Of a stretch of 64,000 bases of DNA, positions 30,629 to 43,723 are shown in pieces (position 1 is the first letter of the stretch; the number at the start of each line of letters is the position of its first letter). The stretch covers positions 186,001 to 250,000 of the forward strand of contig BQMF02000117.1 in assembly GCA_027922465.2 (NCBI GenBank), written 5' to 3'. This DNA is from Turritopsis dohrnii. Lineage: Eukaryota; Cnidaria; Hydrozoa; Anthoathecata; Oceaniidae. The position numbers and the translations under genes were made by a program. The notes under the pieces are model-generated. The model did no database searches and was not told the DNA's origin. It was given only the letters and a program-made list of their open reading frames with translations.

Positions 30629-30942
30629 TTCATTGGACATATTGTAATATTGGAACAACGTGGTGGAGGAGGAAAACGTACCTAAAACTATATTCACCTA
30701 TAATGGACACTTAATGCGAGGCTTTCCTATTTTTTCAACGCTGAACCCACATGAAAAATAACAGCAACTACACAGTAACAAAACGGAATTAGATGGTTTG
30801 TTGTCAGTGTTCATTTTATGATAGACCGTCTGTATACTACATGATGAGAATAACCACAAAACAACATAAAACAATCTGAGGGTGGCCATGAAAGGGTGAG
30901 GATTTTTCCGAAGTTGGGATGTTTCATTAAATTCGAATTTAC

Positions 30943-31355
30943 TAGCCGCCAAGGCGGCGTCGCTCGACGCCCATGTCCACCTGCTCTGTATCACTGTATC
31001 AATAAACGTCAAATTTCCTTATAAACGGCTCGTACAACTTGTGTTCAACCAGAAGCAGATTCGAAGTCACAACCTCTGGTAAAACCAATCTTTTATCAGT
31101 GTAACAATACACTCAAAACGTATAGAGAGAAAACTTCAACTTGTTATTAACTTTTGTTTTAAAAAAGTTACGCGCTCTAACATGGGTGCTATCAAACGTA
31201 AGGGGGAAATGGTTTCTCTTCTTAAAAAGATCACACGGGAGGAGAGAAAAAAAGGCACGTGCTAAATGAATAAAGTGAATAAAAAAAAACGTTCGATCTG
31301 ATTAAAATAGATTAAAAGAAATCGATTAAAACAAATTAAGACAACTATTATGACA
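30943..31355. repeat. Dispersed repeat with GCCGCCAAGGCGGC start, copy 1 (empty site)
   Basis: Nearly identical to 60001-60369 plus 63042-63092. It begins AGCCGCCAAGGCGGCGTCGC and ends near ATTATGACAAAA. This copy lacks the 2.7 kb insertion carried by copy 2. No coding frame recognised. Confidence 0.88.
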
Positions 31356-31371
31356 AAAGGAGGCCCGGAAA

Positions 31372-31626
31372 ACCCGAGTTATGAAATCGAGTTATAAAGT
31401 CGAGTTATGAACTATGACGTCATAATTCGAGTTATTAACTCGAAATTTTTAATTTTCTATATTCTTTCGAGTTAATAACTCGAAAATATAATTGTCGCTT
31501 TTACAACTCGAGTTATTAACTCGAAATTAAAAAAGTCAAATTTTGAATTCGAGTTAATAACTCGAAGTTAATTTTTCAAATAAATCAAATCGAGTTACTA
31601 ACTCGATAGTATTATATTGCTTTAAA
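31372..31626. repeat. Cluster of CGAGTTATTAACTCG palindromes
   Basis: Five or so 14-15 bp near-perfect palindromes (CGAGTTATTAACTCG, CGAGTTAATAACTCG, CGAGTTACTAACTCG) spaced about 35-50 bases apart in AT-rich DNA, preceded by half sites. Function unknown. Confidence 0.9.
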
Positions 31627-31984
31627 GGAATCGAGTTATTAAAGTTTTCAAAAATTTCTTACGATTTATCGTGTGTGCTTGATTTTCAGAATATTTTTCA
31701 AATATGGCAAGGGATATTTTCGAAAGTTCACTGGGAATGGTGTGAGTTTTTAAAAAAAGGCAAAGTAGGCCAAATTTGAGGCAAATTTTGACAATCGTTC
31801 AATTTAACGAAAATTTAATAGTGGAACAAGTTTGTACTGCTGATTTCAAATATGAAGGTCAAATTGTGGATAAGGTCAAATTAGGCCAAACTTGGACCAA
31901 ATTTTGAAAATTGTTCAATTCTAATGAAGATTTAATAGAGGAATGACTTTGTACTGTTGATTTCGAATTTGAATGTCAACTTAA

Positions 31985-32260
31985 AACAAGATGCCCTTAC
32001 GGGCAGAAAGATTTCTGCAAAATCTGTTGAAGAATGAAAAATGTTATGACATTTATGAAATTCGACAAAAAAATGTTACACGATCTAAGTGGGTTCGAAC
32101 CACCAACCTCGACGGTTAACAGCCGAGTAACTAGCCAACTGCGCCACAGAACTACATGTATCTGTAATGTAAAAACCGCTAGGTTTAGACAGTAACAAAA
32201 AAACGGAGGAGAAAAACCAAAGCCGGTTGTAATGTATTTCTTGCTTTTGCAAAAATCCAA
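31985..32260 (-). mobile_element. Small Helentron-derived element carrying a tRNA-like module
   Basis: Read on the minus strand it starts TTGGATTTTTGCAAAAGCAA, then a T-rich tract, TGTCTAAACCTAGCGG, a tRNA-Asn-like segment and the 3' terminus TGCAGAAATCTTTCTGCCCG plus TAAGGGCATCTTGTT. Both termini match the array elements. It is about 276 bp and has no protein. Confidence 0.75.
32081..32152 (-). pseudogene. tRNA-Asn(GTT)-like sequence, degenerate
   Basis: The minus strand has D-arm GTGGCGCAGTTGGCTAG, anticodon loop CTGTTAAC and T-arm GGTTCGAACCC at correct spacing. The acceptor stem does not pair, so I call it a tRNA-derived promoter module and not a working tRNA gene. Confidence 0.75.
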
Positions 32261-32309
32261 AATCAAAATATTTTATGACATATTTAAAAATTCGAAAAAG
32301 ACTTCAGAA

Positions 32310-32382
32310 GATCTACATGGGGTCGAACCACCGATCCTACGGTTAACAGTTGACTATACTAACCAACTGTGCCACGGAAGCC
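32310..32382 (-). pseudogene. Second tRNA-Asn-like sequence
   Basis: The minus strand has GTGGCACAGTTGGTTAG, CTGTTAACC and GGTTCGACCCC. The acceptor stem does not pair. Flanking bases resemble those around 32081-32152 (GACAT...AAATTCG), so it is a partial second copy of the same element abutting the first. Confidence 0.7.
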
Positions 32383-33297
32383 ATGAACGTCAGTATAGAT
32401 ATAAACAAGAGCCAGATGGCGCAAAACGGTAATAGCAAAAGTACTTGCCACAAGAATACTTTCGAAATTTTACTTAAAGTTCTTAAAAGTTCTGTCAACA
32501 TTATTTCTTGAAATATCTTACTGGTGGAAAACTGGCATAAACGAAAATAATGTTTAAAATTACTAACTCGTGTAAATAGGGTCTAATTGTAACACACCAG
32601 CAATTTAATTTATTAGAGGACAAAAGAATTATACATGCATGAGCTGTTTATAACGTACGTTTTTTTAATAAGAGCTTATGTAGAAAAAAAACTCGTTTCT
32701 TCGAAAAACACATGTATATTTGAATTATAATTTCTTGAAACCGAAAATGAATTTGAACAGATAACTTCCTTTTTTTTAACTCGATTTTTGAAAACCTGAT
32801 GTTCAAAAACAGAACAGATAGCTAACAAACGTAGAAAGTAATAAGAAAGTCTGATCTGTGCTTTACTGACACAAAAAACATATCTATTTTCAAGAGCCAA
32901 AGTATATACATTGAATCAGTACCATTAAGTAACTAAAAGTCCCAGTTTTATGTACACCTATTTCATTAATATCTATTCCTTCATCAATTAAGTGATAAAA
33001 TATCAAAGAAAACGTATTTTCTACCTTAATTAGCTCTTTTGACTCTTCTGTTTACAAAACGTTGAGAACTTCTTTTTAGTTAGAAAAGAATGATCACAGT
33101 CCAAGATAATTATAAGTTTCTTCTATATATTTTCTGTTTTCACCTTAAAATATGTATATCTTCTTTAAAATCCATTTAATAGTGATCAAAGAAACTTTTG
33201 TAAATCTTTCGCTGACATGCAATGCACGGTGCTTTGGTTTCATGTAATAAACGCACGAAATTTCAAAAAACCGCTAGGTTTGGACAGTATGAAAAAG
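32383..33297. other. Degraded element and AT-rich spacer
   Basis: The right end (33268-33297) is a Helentron-type 5' region in minus orientation (CCGCTAGGTTTGGACAGTAT before an A-rich tract). No matching 3' hairpin was found, so the element is truncated. Nothing else recognised. Confidence 0.55.
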
Positions 33298-34503
33298 AAC
33301 AAGATGCCCTACCAGGCAGAAGGATTTCTGCAAGCTTTGCTGCTGAAAATGCCACAAAAATGCAACACTAGCACACTAGTCCTGCAAAACTAAGACAGTC
33401 ACATCATTCAGCTCGAGAAGCATCAGCATTAAATAAACAAAAATATTGATGCGACTGACAATGTTCGTCAAGAAAGTCAGCCTACCATAACATAAAAAAG
33501 GGGCTTTTCTTTATGCTATCGCGGAGATCATTTATGAAGATCTGTTTTTTTGTACGAATAAGCTGAATGATTGTTACTGGATATTTGCCACCCACGTACT
33601 CCAAAAAAGTGCATCAACACAATACGAAACTTTAATTTAACCACATTAAATATAACGAATCCTATAAAAAGATTGTGTATACTGGCGGTAACCAACATAT
33701 CGTTTGGGCAGCACAAACTAATATATAAAGTTTCTATATTGATCTCCTCAGAATGAAAAATATAAATATCACAATAATAATTACTTAGAAATTAAAGCTC
33801 ATATCTAATCTAAAAGTTAAAAAAATACAACATACGTAGGGAGAAAAGAGATAAGCTGATATAGCCAGAATACATCCAAAAATTGCTACTAAATATAGTA
33901 TAAATAGCTGTATAAAGTGCATTATGTTGGTGATGTTGGGGAGGAGCTGAAAGGAAGCTAAGCTGAGCTTTAAAAATCCAAAAGCTTCTAAAAATTGACT
34001 TCAAACATGCATACACATACAAAATACACGAAGGCCTTTCATATTTAAAAAGGCTTGGAGCAAAAATAACACAAGAAATACCTTTTCTTCCACACACCAT
34101 GTATTGACACTGTTTTCATATTTTAAACTTCAAGAAAACTTCTTTCAAAAAACAGAATAACCACACTGTAATTTAATTTTGTGAACATGATAAGTTCCCA
34201 ACAGTAATGCAATTCTTTATATAAAATTATAAGCTGTATTAACTTCTTTTAAAGCCATATTTCCATCAAAGAAACTTTTAGCAAACTACACACGTTCTTT
34301 CGCTGCCATTTTAAAACGTTTTGTGGACGATCACATGGCATGGCGAAAATCAGCCAATAAACTATCGCTATTTAAGTGGAGGTGGCTAAATTAGCACCCT
34401 TTCGTAGAAATCGGGCATTATGCACCAATGACAATTAAGACGGCTTTTTTATGAACCAATGAAATTTAAGAAACAAAAATGCGTAGGTTTGGACAGTAAG
34501 ATG
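33298..34503 (-). mobile_element. Array unit A1 (1.2 kb Helentron derivative)
   Basis: The plus-strand left end AACAAGATGCCCTACCAGGC and GGATTTCTGC form the 3' hairpin and subterminal repeat. The right end TAGGTTTGGACAGTAAGATG is the 5' region. Short frames of 62 and 96 codons recur in every A unit because the DNA is conserved; they have no domain or codon evidence. Confidence 0.82.
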
Positions 34504-35765
34504 AACAAGATGCCCTACCGGGCAGAAGGATTTCTGCAAGCTTTGCTGCTGAAAATGCCACAAAAATGCAACACTAGCACACTAGTCCTGCAAAACTAAG
34601 ACAGTCACATCATTCAGCTCGAGAAGCATCAGCATTAAATAAACAAAAATATTGATGCGACTGACAATGTTCGTCAAGAAAGTCAGCCTACCATAACATA
34701 AAAAAGGGGCTTTTCTTTATGCTATCGCGGAGATCATATCTGTTTTTTTGTACGAATAAGCTGAATGATTGTTACTGGATATTTGGCACCCACGTACTCC
34801 AAAAAAGTGCATCGACACAATACGAAACTTTAATTTAACCACATTAAATATAACGAATCCTATAAAAAGATTGTGTATACTGGCGGTAACCAACATATCG
34901 TTTGGGCAGCACAAACTAATATATAAAGTTTCTATATTGATCTCCTCAGAATGAAAAATATAAATATCACAATATAATAATTACTTAGAAATTAAAGCTC
35001 ATATCTAATCTAAAAGTTAAAAAAAATACAACATACGTAGGGAGAAAAGAGATAAGCTGATATAGCCAGAATACATCCAAAAATTGCTACTAAATATAGT
35101 ATAAATAGCTGTATAAAGTGCATATGTTGGTGATGTTGGGGAGGAGCTGAAAGGAAGCTAAGCTGAGCTTTAAAAATCCAAAAGCTTCTAAAAATTGACT
35201 TCAAACATGCATACACATACAAAATACACGAAGGTCTTTCATATTTAAAAAGGCTTGGAGCAAAAATAAAACAAGAAATACCTTTTCTTCCACACACCAT
35301 GTATTGGCACTGTTTTCATATTTTAAACTTCAAGAAAACTTCTTTCAAAAAACAGAATAACCACACTGTAATTTAATTTTGTGAACATGATAAGTTCCCA
35401 ACAGTAATGCAATTCTTTATATAAAATTATAAGCTGTATTAACTTCTTTTAAAGCCATATTTCCATCAAAGAAACTTTTAGCAAACTACACACGTTCTTT
35501 CGCTGCCATTTTTAAAACGTTTTGTGGACGATCACATGGCATGGCGAAAATCAGCCAATAAACTATCGCTATTTAAGTGGAGGTGGCTAAATTAGCACCC
35601 TTTCGTAGAAATCAGGCATTATGCACCAATGACAATTAAGACGGCTTTTTTATGAACCAATGAAATTTAAGAAACAAAAATGGGTAGGTTTGGACAGTAA
35701 GATGAAAAAAAAAAAACAGAAAAACACGGACGATCGTAAAGTATTTCTTGCTTACGCAGAAATCC
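34504..35765 (-). mobile_element. Array unit A2 with complete 5' terminus
   Basis: Nearly identical to A1. It ends, after an A-rich tract, with the full 5' terminus on the plus strand: CACGGACGATCGTAAAGTAT through CGCAGAAATCC. GGATTTCTGC there is the inverse of GCAGAAATCC at the other end. Confidence 0.83.
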
Positions 35766-37246
35766 AACAAGATGCCCTTGCAGGCATGAGGATTTCTGCA
35801 AAATCAGCTGAAGTATGAAAAAAGAAAGACTACAACATTCTTGAAATTTAAGAAAAGTTTAATCCGCAATATATATTTATTAAATTTCTGATCATGTACT
35901 CCCCAAAAATCTGGAAAAACATAATTGCCACTATGCAAAACTTTATACCAATAAACATCAATAAACTTGATTATATCTGAATGACATGTGTTCTTTATTT
36001 TGTTGGTACGAAATGATATTAAGGATTCAGTGATCAATTCAGATAAGACAATGAGCATGCATGTAAGTTAATGTAAATGTTATGAATTTAATATGTATTA
36101 TCAATCTTCCTAACAGAATTCCTAGGACAAAAAGGAACGCATAGATTTTAATGATACGAAATACATCCATATACATACAAAATCAACATACATAACTGAA
36201 AATTAAACTTAAAAACTTAGAAACTTAAAAAAACATTAAATTTTTAATTACGTACACACCCCAGGAAATTATTAAAGCATAGCTGACACAATATGAAACT
36301 TACGTTAACTGCCAATAAACTTAATGAACAAAAGAACAATAAATTTAAATAGATGCTGTAAGATCTAATCACAGTGATTACGTAAGTCTTTCAATATATA
36401 CGATCAATCTTCCTAATAACGAAAAGACTTCCCAAAGAAAAAAAAGTAAGCAAAGATTTGGATTATGTAAATATGTGATCCAGATTAGCAAACATAACTG
36501 AAAGCAGTTAAAATTTACTGACAGTCCAGATAAGTTTCCTATTTGCTATCGTAAATAGGAAGTCCCATTACTAATTAAGGGCATTGATAATAATACAAGC
36601 CAAGAACTATACAAGTAAATATGCTAACATATAGCTAGAGAAATATCAAACATAAAATGATGCAGGAGAGGTTAGACAGATATTCTTGTTGTTGGAGCTG
36701 AAGAGGAAACTGAGCTGAGCTGTACGTATCCAGAACTTAAATGGCATTATTGCAGCCCACAGGTGAAACAAACGAGCTTTTGTATTTAGAAAAGCTTAAA
36801 AGAATACCAGACATTTAAAAAAAAAAAAAAACCTTTCCTTTTGACACACTGTTTTTATAAAACATTGAGAACTTGTTTTTAAAAAAGAATGAACGTAGTA
36901 GAATTTTTGTAAGATAATCATAAATTTCTACCCTCTACTCTCGGTGTTGGAACTGTAAATCTATTCAACATTGATCAATCAGCTTTTGGAAGTTTCTTCG
37001 GTCACGCTGTAGTGTACCATTATGCGAACGGCGTGCAAATGTAAGTCGAAAAATACCCGGATGATCACATGGCAGAAATTCAAGCCAATAAACTAGCGCT
37101 ATTAAAGTTAATTAGCACCCTTTCGTAATAGTGGCGCTTCATGCACCAATAAACATTGACACGCCATTTGTATGAACCAATGAAATTCGAGAAACAAATA
37201 TGCGCCGGTTTGGACAGTAAGATCATAGAAATACGAAAAGAGATAG
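35766..37246 (-). mobile_element. Array unit B1 (1.5 kb variant, empty site)
   Basis: Its 3' hairpin is TGCCCTTGCAGGCA. The interior differs from A units but shares the AGCTGAGCTGT block and the 5' CCGGTTTGGACAGTAAGAT. It lacks the 141-bp palindromic insert found in B2 and B3. Confidence 0.78.
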
Positions 37247-39041
37247 AACAAGATGCCCTTGCAGGCATAAGGATTTCTGCAAAATCAGCTGAAGAATGAA
37301 AATTGAAAGTAGTTTATACGGTCAAACTTGTGCCTTGTCTAATTGACCTGCGATTAGACAATACTTTTACTTAAGAATAAAAGAGTTTTCTTAAGTACAG
37401 GTCATTAGATTTACATTAGACAAGGCAAAAGTTTGACCGTATAAACTACACTTAAGACATTCTTAAAATTTAAAAAAGGTTAATCATTTCCACAATATAT
37501 GTTTATTAAACTTCTAATCATGTACTCCCCATAAATCTGGAAAAACATAATTGTCACTACACAATATTTTATACCAATAAACAATAAACTTGATTATAGA
37601 ATGCCATAATGTTGTTTATTTTGTTGGCACGTAATGATATCAAGGACACAGTGATTTACTCAGATAAGACAATGAGTATGCGTGTAATTCAATCGAAATG
37701 TTATAAATTTATATACATGAATTCAATATGTCTATTCTATCTTCCTAACCGGAATTCCTAAATCACAAGCACGGAAAGGAAAACATAGAATTTGATCATG
37801 CAAAATATATAATACATACAAAATCAATAAACATATAACTGAAAACAGAAATTTGTGCTTTAGTTCGATTAACAATGTCGTTGCCATCTTTTTAATTTAC
37901 AAACATTACAAACAAAGCATTACCTGAACTTAAATTTCATGAAAAGATTACAAAGATTTATACAGAAACTTAAAAAGCATTTAATTTTTAATTACGCATA
38001 CACCCCAGGGCATTATGAAAGCATAACTGACGCAATACGAAACTGCCAATAAACTTAATGAACAAAATAACATTAAATTTAAATAGATGCTTTCAGATAT
38101 CACAACGATTTCATATGTATATATATCAGTCTTTCAACAATATGTACGGTCAATCTTACAAATTACGAAAAGAGTTCCCAAACACAAAAAGTAAACAAAA
38201 CTTATCAAAATTAGCAAACATAACTGAAAGCAGAAATTTGCGTTAAAGGATGTCCAGTATTTAGAATTTACAGACAATCAAAGTAAGTAAATAGTAAGTC
38301 CCCATTCCTAATTCAAGACATTGATAATACAGCCAAGAACTATACAAGTAAATAAGCTAAAATAGCTAGAGAAACATCAAACATAAAATCATGCACAGGC
38401 AGAGGGTAGACAAGACATTCTTGTATGTTGTTGGAGCTGAAGACGAAACTGAGCTGAGCTGTATGTATCCAGAGCTTAAAAAGCACTACAGTATACACAT
38501 GAAACAAACGATATTTCGTATTTAGAAAGGCTTATAAGAATCCCAAACATTTTCCAAGAAACGAAGGCATTCCTTTTTCACACGTTGTTTTTACAAATCA
38601 TCGCAAACTTGTTTTTAGAAAAGAATGAACACAGTAGAATCGTTGTAAGATAAATTATAAATTTTCTACCCTTTACTTTCGGTTTTGGAACTGTAAATCT
38701 TCTTTCAAATGTATTCTACATCGATCAATCAACTTTTGGAAATCTAAGTGGGTTTCTTCGGTACCGCTGATAGTACACCATTATGCGAACAGCGTGAATA
38801 CTCGGATGATCCACATGGCATGGCGCAGATCAAGCCAATAAACTGTCGCTATTGAAGTTAAGGTGGCTATATTAGCACCCTTTCGGGCATTATCCACCAA
38901 TCACGATTGAGACGGCTTTTTTATGAACCAATGAAATTCGAGAAACAAATATGAGCCGGTTTGGACAGTAAGATGAAAAAAAAAAAAAATCAGAAAAACA
39001 CGGACGATCGTAAAGTATTTCTTGCTTACGCAGAAATCCAA
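37247..39041 (-). mobile_element. Array unit B2 with complete 5' terminus
   Basis: Same family as B1. It carries an inserted inverted-repeat MITE (37309-37449) and ends with the CACGGACGATCG...CAGAAATCCA terminus next to unrelated DNA at 39042. Confidence 0.8.
37309..37449. mobile_element. Palindromic MITE inside B2
   Basis: The ends GTAGTTTATACGGTCAAACT and their mirror image make a hairpin of about 40 bp per arm. A second copy is at 54812-54962 in B3, and B1 shows the empty site. Confidence 0.85.
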
Positions 39042-40345
39042 TAACATCGATGAAATTTCCTTTGTACCATCCGTGTTGTAATTACTGGTGGCCGTATACA
39101 AAGTTGAATTTTAAAAATTTAAAATTTCGCGCTATATATGGAAGTCTATTGTTCCCCGTAATAAAAGTCGTAATTCAGATCTCGAGATCTATTGTTAATT
39201 TTTCAGAATGTGGGACTTCAGCTAATGTCTTTTTATCAATTCTGCATAATTATGAAAATTATTAGAATTATTCAGATGGTAGCATAACGAAAAATTAGTT
39301 TGTGTTTTACGATTTGACGAGAATAATATTCGTATTCATTGCTTTCTCGTGATCAACTAAACAAATATGTAAATTCATATTGAAGATTTTGAGACTGATG
39401 TTGATATAAATGACGACAATAACATTGACAAAAGTACACTTGACTCTCGTAATGAACATGTATGTTTTGAAGTGGAAGTATTTCTGTTTGAACGAACATG
39501 AACAATTTTACAAATTGTTCTCCGGATAAGCTGTCAGCTTTCTGATGAAACATAGATCATCACTACTTTGTCGTAAATATGCCTAAAAGCATATTTATGT
39601 ATAAAATGTATATTCCGACTGCCTAAAATTGGAGAAAAATACTTCAACTTCTTTTTCTGGAAAGTTTCCGTAAAAGTATAGCAAATATCTTTATAATCTA
39701 GTTTGGCAGAAACATAACTTTTTTCTCACTCAATTTCTGCACAATAGAAGATTGTTTTTACAAACTTAAAAATATACAGCTGTGCACGTGCGCTATTATT
39801 ATATACCAGAGATTTTGATTGGTTGATTTATTTTTTCGGCGTGATAATTATTCGCCGACAATTAAGAAAGTGTAAACAATGTTTATGACCATAATTAAGA
39901 GGACGCCAATTAGTTTTGGTCCCGATCCTCACACCACAACATTCTATATTCCTTAGGAGGTCGTACTAGTGAAAACAACTTGAAAACGCTTTTAGTTCGT
40001 AAAATAATGAAACAAACGTCCGAGTATGTGAAATGAAAAGTCGAAAATATGTTTTTCATTATAGCATAAGAACGAAAAAACGAATTCAGTTCCCATTTTT
40101 TAAAAAGTAGCTTTTAGAAGCCCTAATGAGGATAGCATGTTTGCTTTTACGAATAAACTTGTTAAGTATACTCGTTTTTGATTTAAAATTTTCGGTTTTT
40201 ACTTAAAATTTTACCGAGGAGTTAAAAAATAATAAACATTGCATAAAAGAGAATGAGGCGAGGCAACACGCATGGATTCTCATTGTTTGAAAATTGAATA
40301 GAAATTTGAATAGAGCTAAGGTGAGCTAAAGTTTGATGTTATTAA
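39042..40345. other. Spacer inside the array, no gene recognised
   Basis: Unique AT-rich DNA between unit B2 and the stacked termini left of the autonomous element. Only short frames are present, none with recognisable features. Confidence 0.6.
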
Positions 40346-40458
40346 AACAGAAAAACACGGACGATCGTAAAGTATTTCTTGCTTACGCAGAAATCCAAAA
40401 AAAACGAAGAAAAACACGGACGATCGTAAAGTATTTCTTGCTTACGCAGAAATCCAAA
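40346..40458 (-). repeat. Two stacked Helentron 5' termini
   Basis: Two copies of the roughly 53-bp piece CACGGACGATCGTAAAGTAT...GCAGAAATCC without element bodies, directly abutting the 3' end of the autonomous element. Confidence 0.88.
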
Positions 40459-43400
40459 AACAAGATGCCCTGACGGGCAGAAGGATTTCTGCAGGCTTTG
40501 CTGCTGACAATGGTACGCCAACAGCCTTTCTCGTAATTCTCAACAATGGTCCCATCAATTAGCTCGACAAAGCATCAGCATTAAATAAACGAAAAATCGT
40601 GATGCAATGTCTATAACTTGGCGAGCACCCACCACAAGCCAGTTTGTGGTCTCAGTTGATGGCTCTCCGAGAGCAGCAGCTAGATAAATTGTATTGACAG
40701 TGCACTGGAGTTGAGAGTTCATCAGCTGTGAATAAAACCCGACGGTTCTGGTGAATATTGATGGTGTAGTGTCATCCAATACAGAGTTTTTGAGTACTTG
40801 AATTTCACGTGTATTTTTTATCATCCAATGTCCAGTATAAAATTTCTAGCTTTTATATTACTTTTTTGTTAGCACGGTGTTTTAGTTAGTTGCCAATCAG
40901 AGAGTCATTGCAGTGCGTGAGAAAGGACCAAAAGCTTAGATAACGTAACTAAATACGCGTTTTAAGGTATTACAAAATAATTTTGAATACAACAATGGCA
41001 AACTGTCTTTTTATATAGCAAGATACAGTTACAAAATAACTTTTTACAAATAAACCAAGATAAACTTTTACAAAACAAAACATCCTAACTAACAAAATAA
41101 TGAACTATTTAACATCAGTTGGAATAACAATTATGCAAACGTGAGAACAGAAGAAATGGAATTGCTTTATTTTTAGATTCCAGAATTTATTGGTCATGAA
41201 ATAATAAGTACGAAAAAGAATCGAGTCAAGTCAACTATCAAACAAAAATAAACTTTCAAAAAACCGAAGACTTGCATTTGTCAGCAGTATTTACATGCTT
41301 CCATCTTTAAAAAATTTTTTAAATTCTGAATCAGTCCAATGTTCAGGGAGGAAAGTCGTACCAAGCAAATCTGTTCCCACTATTTTAGCATGATAAGTTG
41401 GAGTTCATATAGTCTTACATTGGATACCGATCCTTGCTGCTTCACAACAAATACTAGTAATACTAGCAGTTATTTGAACTTCCAGGCTTCTTTGATCTTC
41501 GACATATTCTTTCATTTAGGCTTTTTTATGACTTTGAATTATCAGTACTAGCTATAGTCAGTTTGTTTCTTGCCATGGTTGAAACGGTTTATAATTTCTT
41601 GTGTGTGGGATGTTTTATTCCAATCAAGTACGCAGATTGTAGATTGCTAACATTTAATTTATCTAAAGAAGTAATAAAATATGATACATATGATATGGTA
41701 AGTTTCTTTTGGTCACATCAATAAACTACTTACACAAGGGTGGTACTTTTTCAAAATCAGTTGATAGCTTGTTGATTCATTTCAGAATGAACATCTCCCT
41801 AAATCATTTGTTTAAAAAAAACTGAAGGGGAAGGAGTTTCTTTCAAATGAAATTCTTACAGATTTAACAGTATTAACAAATAGAAGTTTAAACAGATTGA
41901 ACTTGCAAAATAATTCTGTTTACCTCATTTCATGATCTAGAAACTGAGATTTTCTGCTCAAACAAGGTAAGACCATTGACACAACACCAGTTGGAATTAG
42001 TTCATAGTGAAATATGAGAATTCCCAGAAACATCTGACCACAGTGTCAAAATATGCTAAATATACCGTAAGTCACAATGAATAATCTGTCTGCCACTGTC
42101 TTTTGTGATCTGCATATTCATTTTAAAACATTTTGAAGAATCATATGTCCATTGTTAAAAACACGACTTTTCTCCCAATCTATCACCTTTACTGCATGCA
42201 TGTATTAATGACTTGCAAATATGTTTGGACAGTTTATGTACCGCCTGCCTGACTTGATCACAAGTATAAATTTTTCTGAATATTTCCATACTAATATTTA
42301 CAGAGTGACGACCTTAAGAAGAGAATATGTGGATTCAATAAGACCTAAGTGTCAATTCATTGCCACTTTTAAATTCATTTTACTTTTAAAAACACATTTT
42401 ACATCTTAATTTTGCTATTGTTACCTTTATCTTAACCATTTCTAGATATGTTTGAGAAGCATGAAATTTCACACAAGCAATTTCTCTTCTTAAGGCACTT
42501 TATATTGAAATTGGAATATATACAAATTTCCCTTCAAACACAAAAACATAAAAAGCATTGAGAGGGATTTACATCACACATGTACTAACACACATAAAAC
42601 AAAAGCAGCATAGTAAGATCGTGCCTCTTCATAAGACTGCAATCATCATCATTATAGCACACCTTAAGATATCGATTTTAATACTTCTGTGGAGGAGGAA
42701 AAACACAATAGTAAGGGGTTGCAAGTTTGCCATATTTTGGTTTCGTAAAAAACAAAGAAACAAAAACAAAACAATGAAATATGAAAATGAAAAAGATTTG
42801 ATTCAAATAAACACTTCAATAAATTAAGGCTTCATTCTTTTAATACTGACTAAAAAATTGTTCACTAATAAAAGAAGAAATCACTCATTTTACTTGCAAC
42901 CCCTTGATATACAGATACAGACAACCCTCTCTACACCTTTTTTTTATAAGCATTACTTTTGTAAGTACACTTATGCAGAGATTCCTTAAAAAACTAGCAT
43001 GTCATATGCAGTCTCAAGCTGCTTAAAAGTAAGAAACAAACATTTGAAAATACCAATCTTTCACTTAACAACACATTGCTCAAGCATTTCAAAAATGGAA
43101 ACTTAGTCAGTGTGTAGGTTAGTGCATGCTAACTCTTATCATCTCATGTTATGTATAACTTGAGATAAACCCACAAGTTAAGTCAAATTCAAAATAAGCA
43201 TAAAATCAGCAAAAAATGAGGCTCAAACCTAAGCAAAAAAAATTAATCTAAGCCTGTTGAGGAACTATGCTTATAAAAAAAAGGCGTATTATGTGCTTGC
43301 AGAGAATATACATAATTAATTTCTATAAGACATGATCTGAAAATTTTTACAATTCTGCAGGAACATCTGACAAGAAATTACAAGGACTTTTCGTATTTGG

Positions 43401-43512
43401 AATTATTCATTACAAAATTGACAGTAAGGAAATAACACAAAAATACACACACATAGACACAAACACACATAACCACAACACCTTCCCTCCACCACTCTAG
43501 TCCAGTTCCATT

Positions 43513-43720
43513 AAGGTGCATTTACAGTTGCACTTCTGTATGTATAATTAAAGTGATGCTTTTACAGTTGCACTTCTGTATGTATAATTAAAGTGATGCT
43601 TTTACAGTTGCACTTCTGTATATAATAATTAAAGTGATGCTTTTTATACAGTTGCACTTCTGTATTTATAATTTAATTGGTGCATTTACAGTTGCACTTC
43701 TGCATAATCAAAGTGATGCA
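43513..43720. repeat. Five 43-50 bp tandem repeats after the Helentron stop codon
   Basis: The unit TTTACAGTTGCACTTCTGTA plus TGTATAATTAAAGTGATGC is repeated five times with small length changes, ending just past the ORF stop at 43724. Confidence 0.92.
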
Positions 43721-43723
43721 TTT

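Noticed and set aside
32081..32382. Two functional tRNA-Asn genes
   Set aside because: The D, anticodon and T arms are recognisable but neither acceptor stem pairs, and both lie inside a repeat context.
33528..34100. 62- and 96-codon minus-strand frames repeated in every A unit
   Set aside because: They recur only because the element DNA is recent and similar. No domain is recognisable, some copies are truncated or frame-shifted, and the autonomous element does not encode them.
40346..40458. CRISPR-like array from evenly sized repeats
   Set aside because: Repeats abut with only a few A residues between them, there are no unique spacers, and the DNA is eukaryotic.
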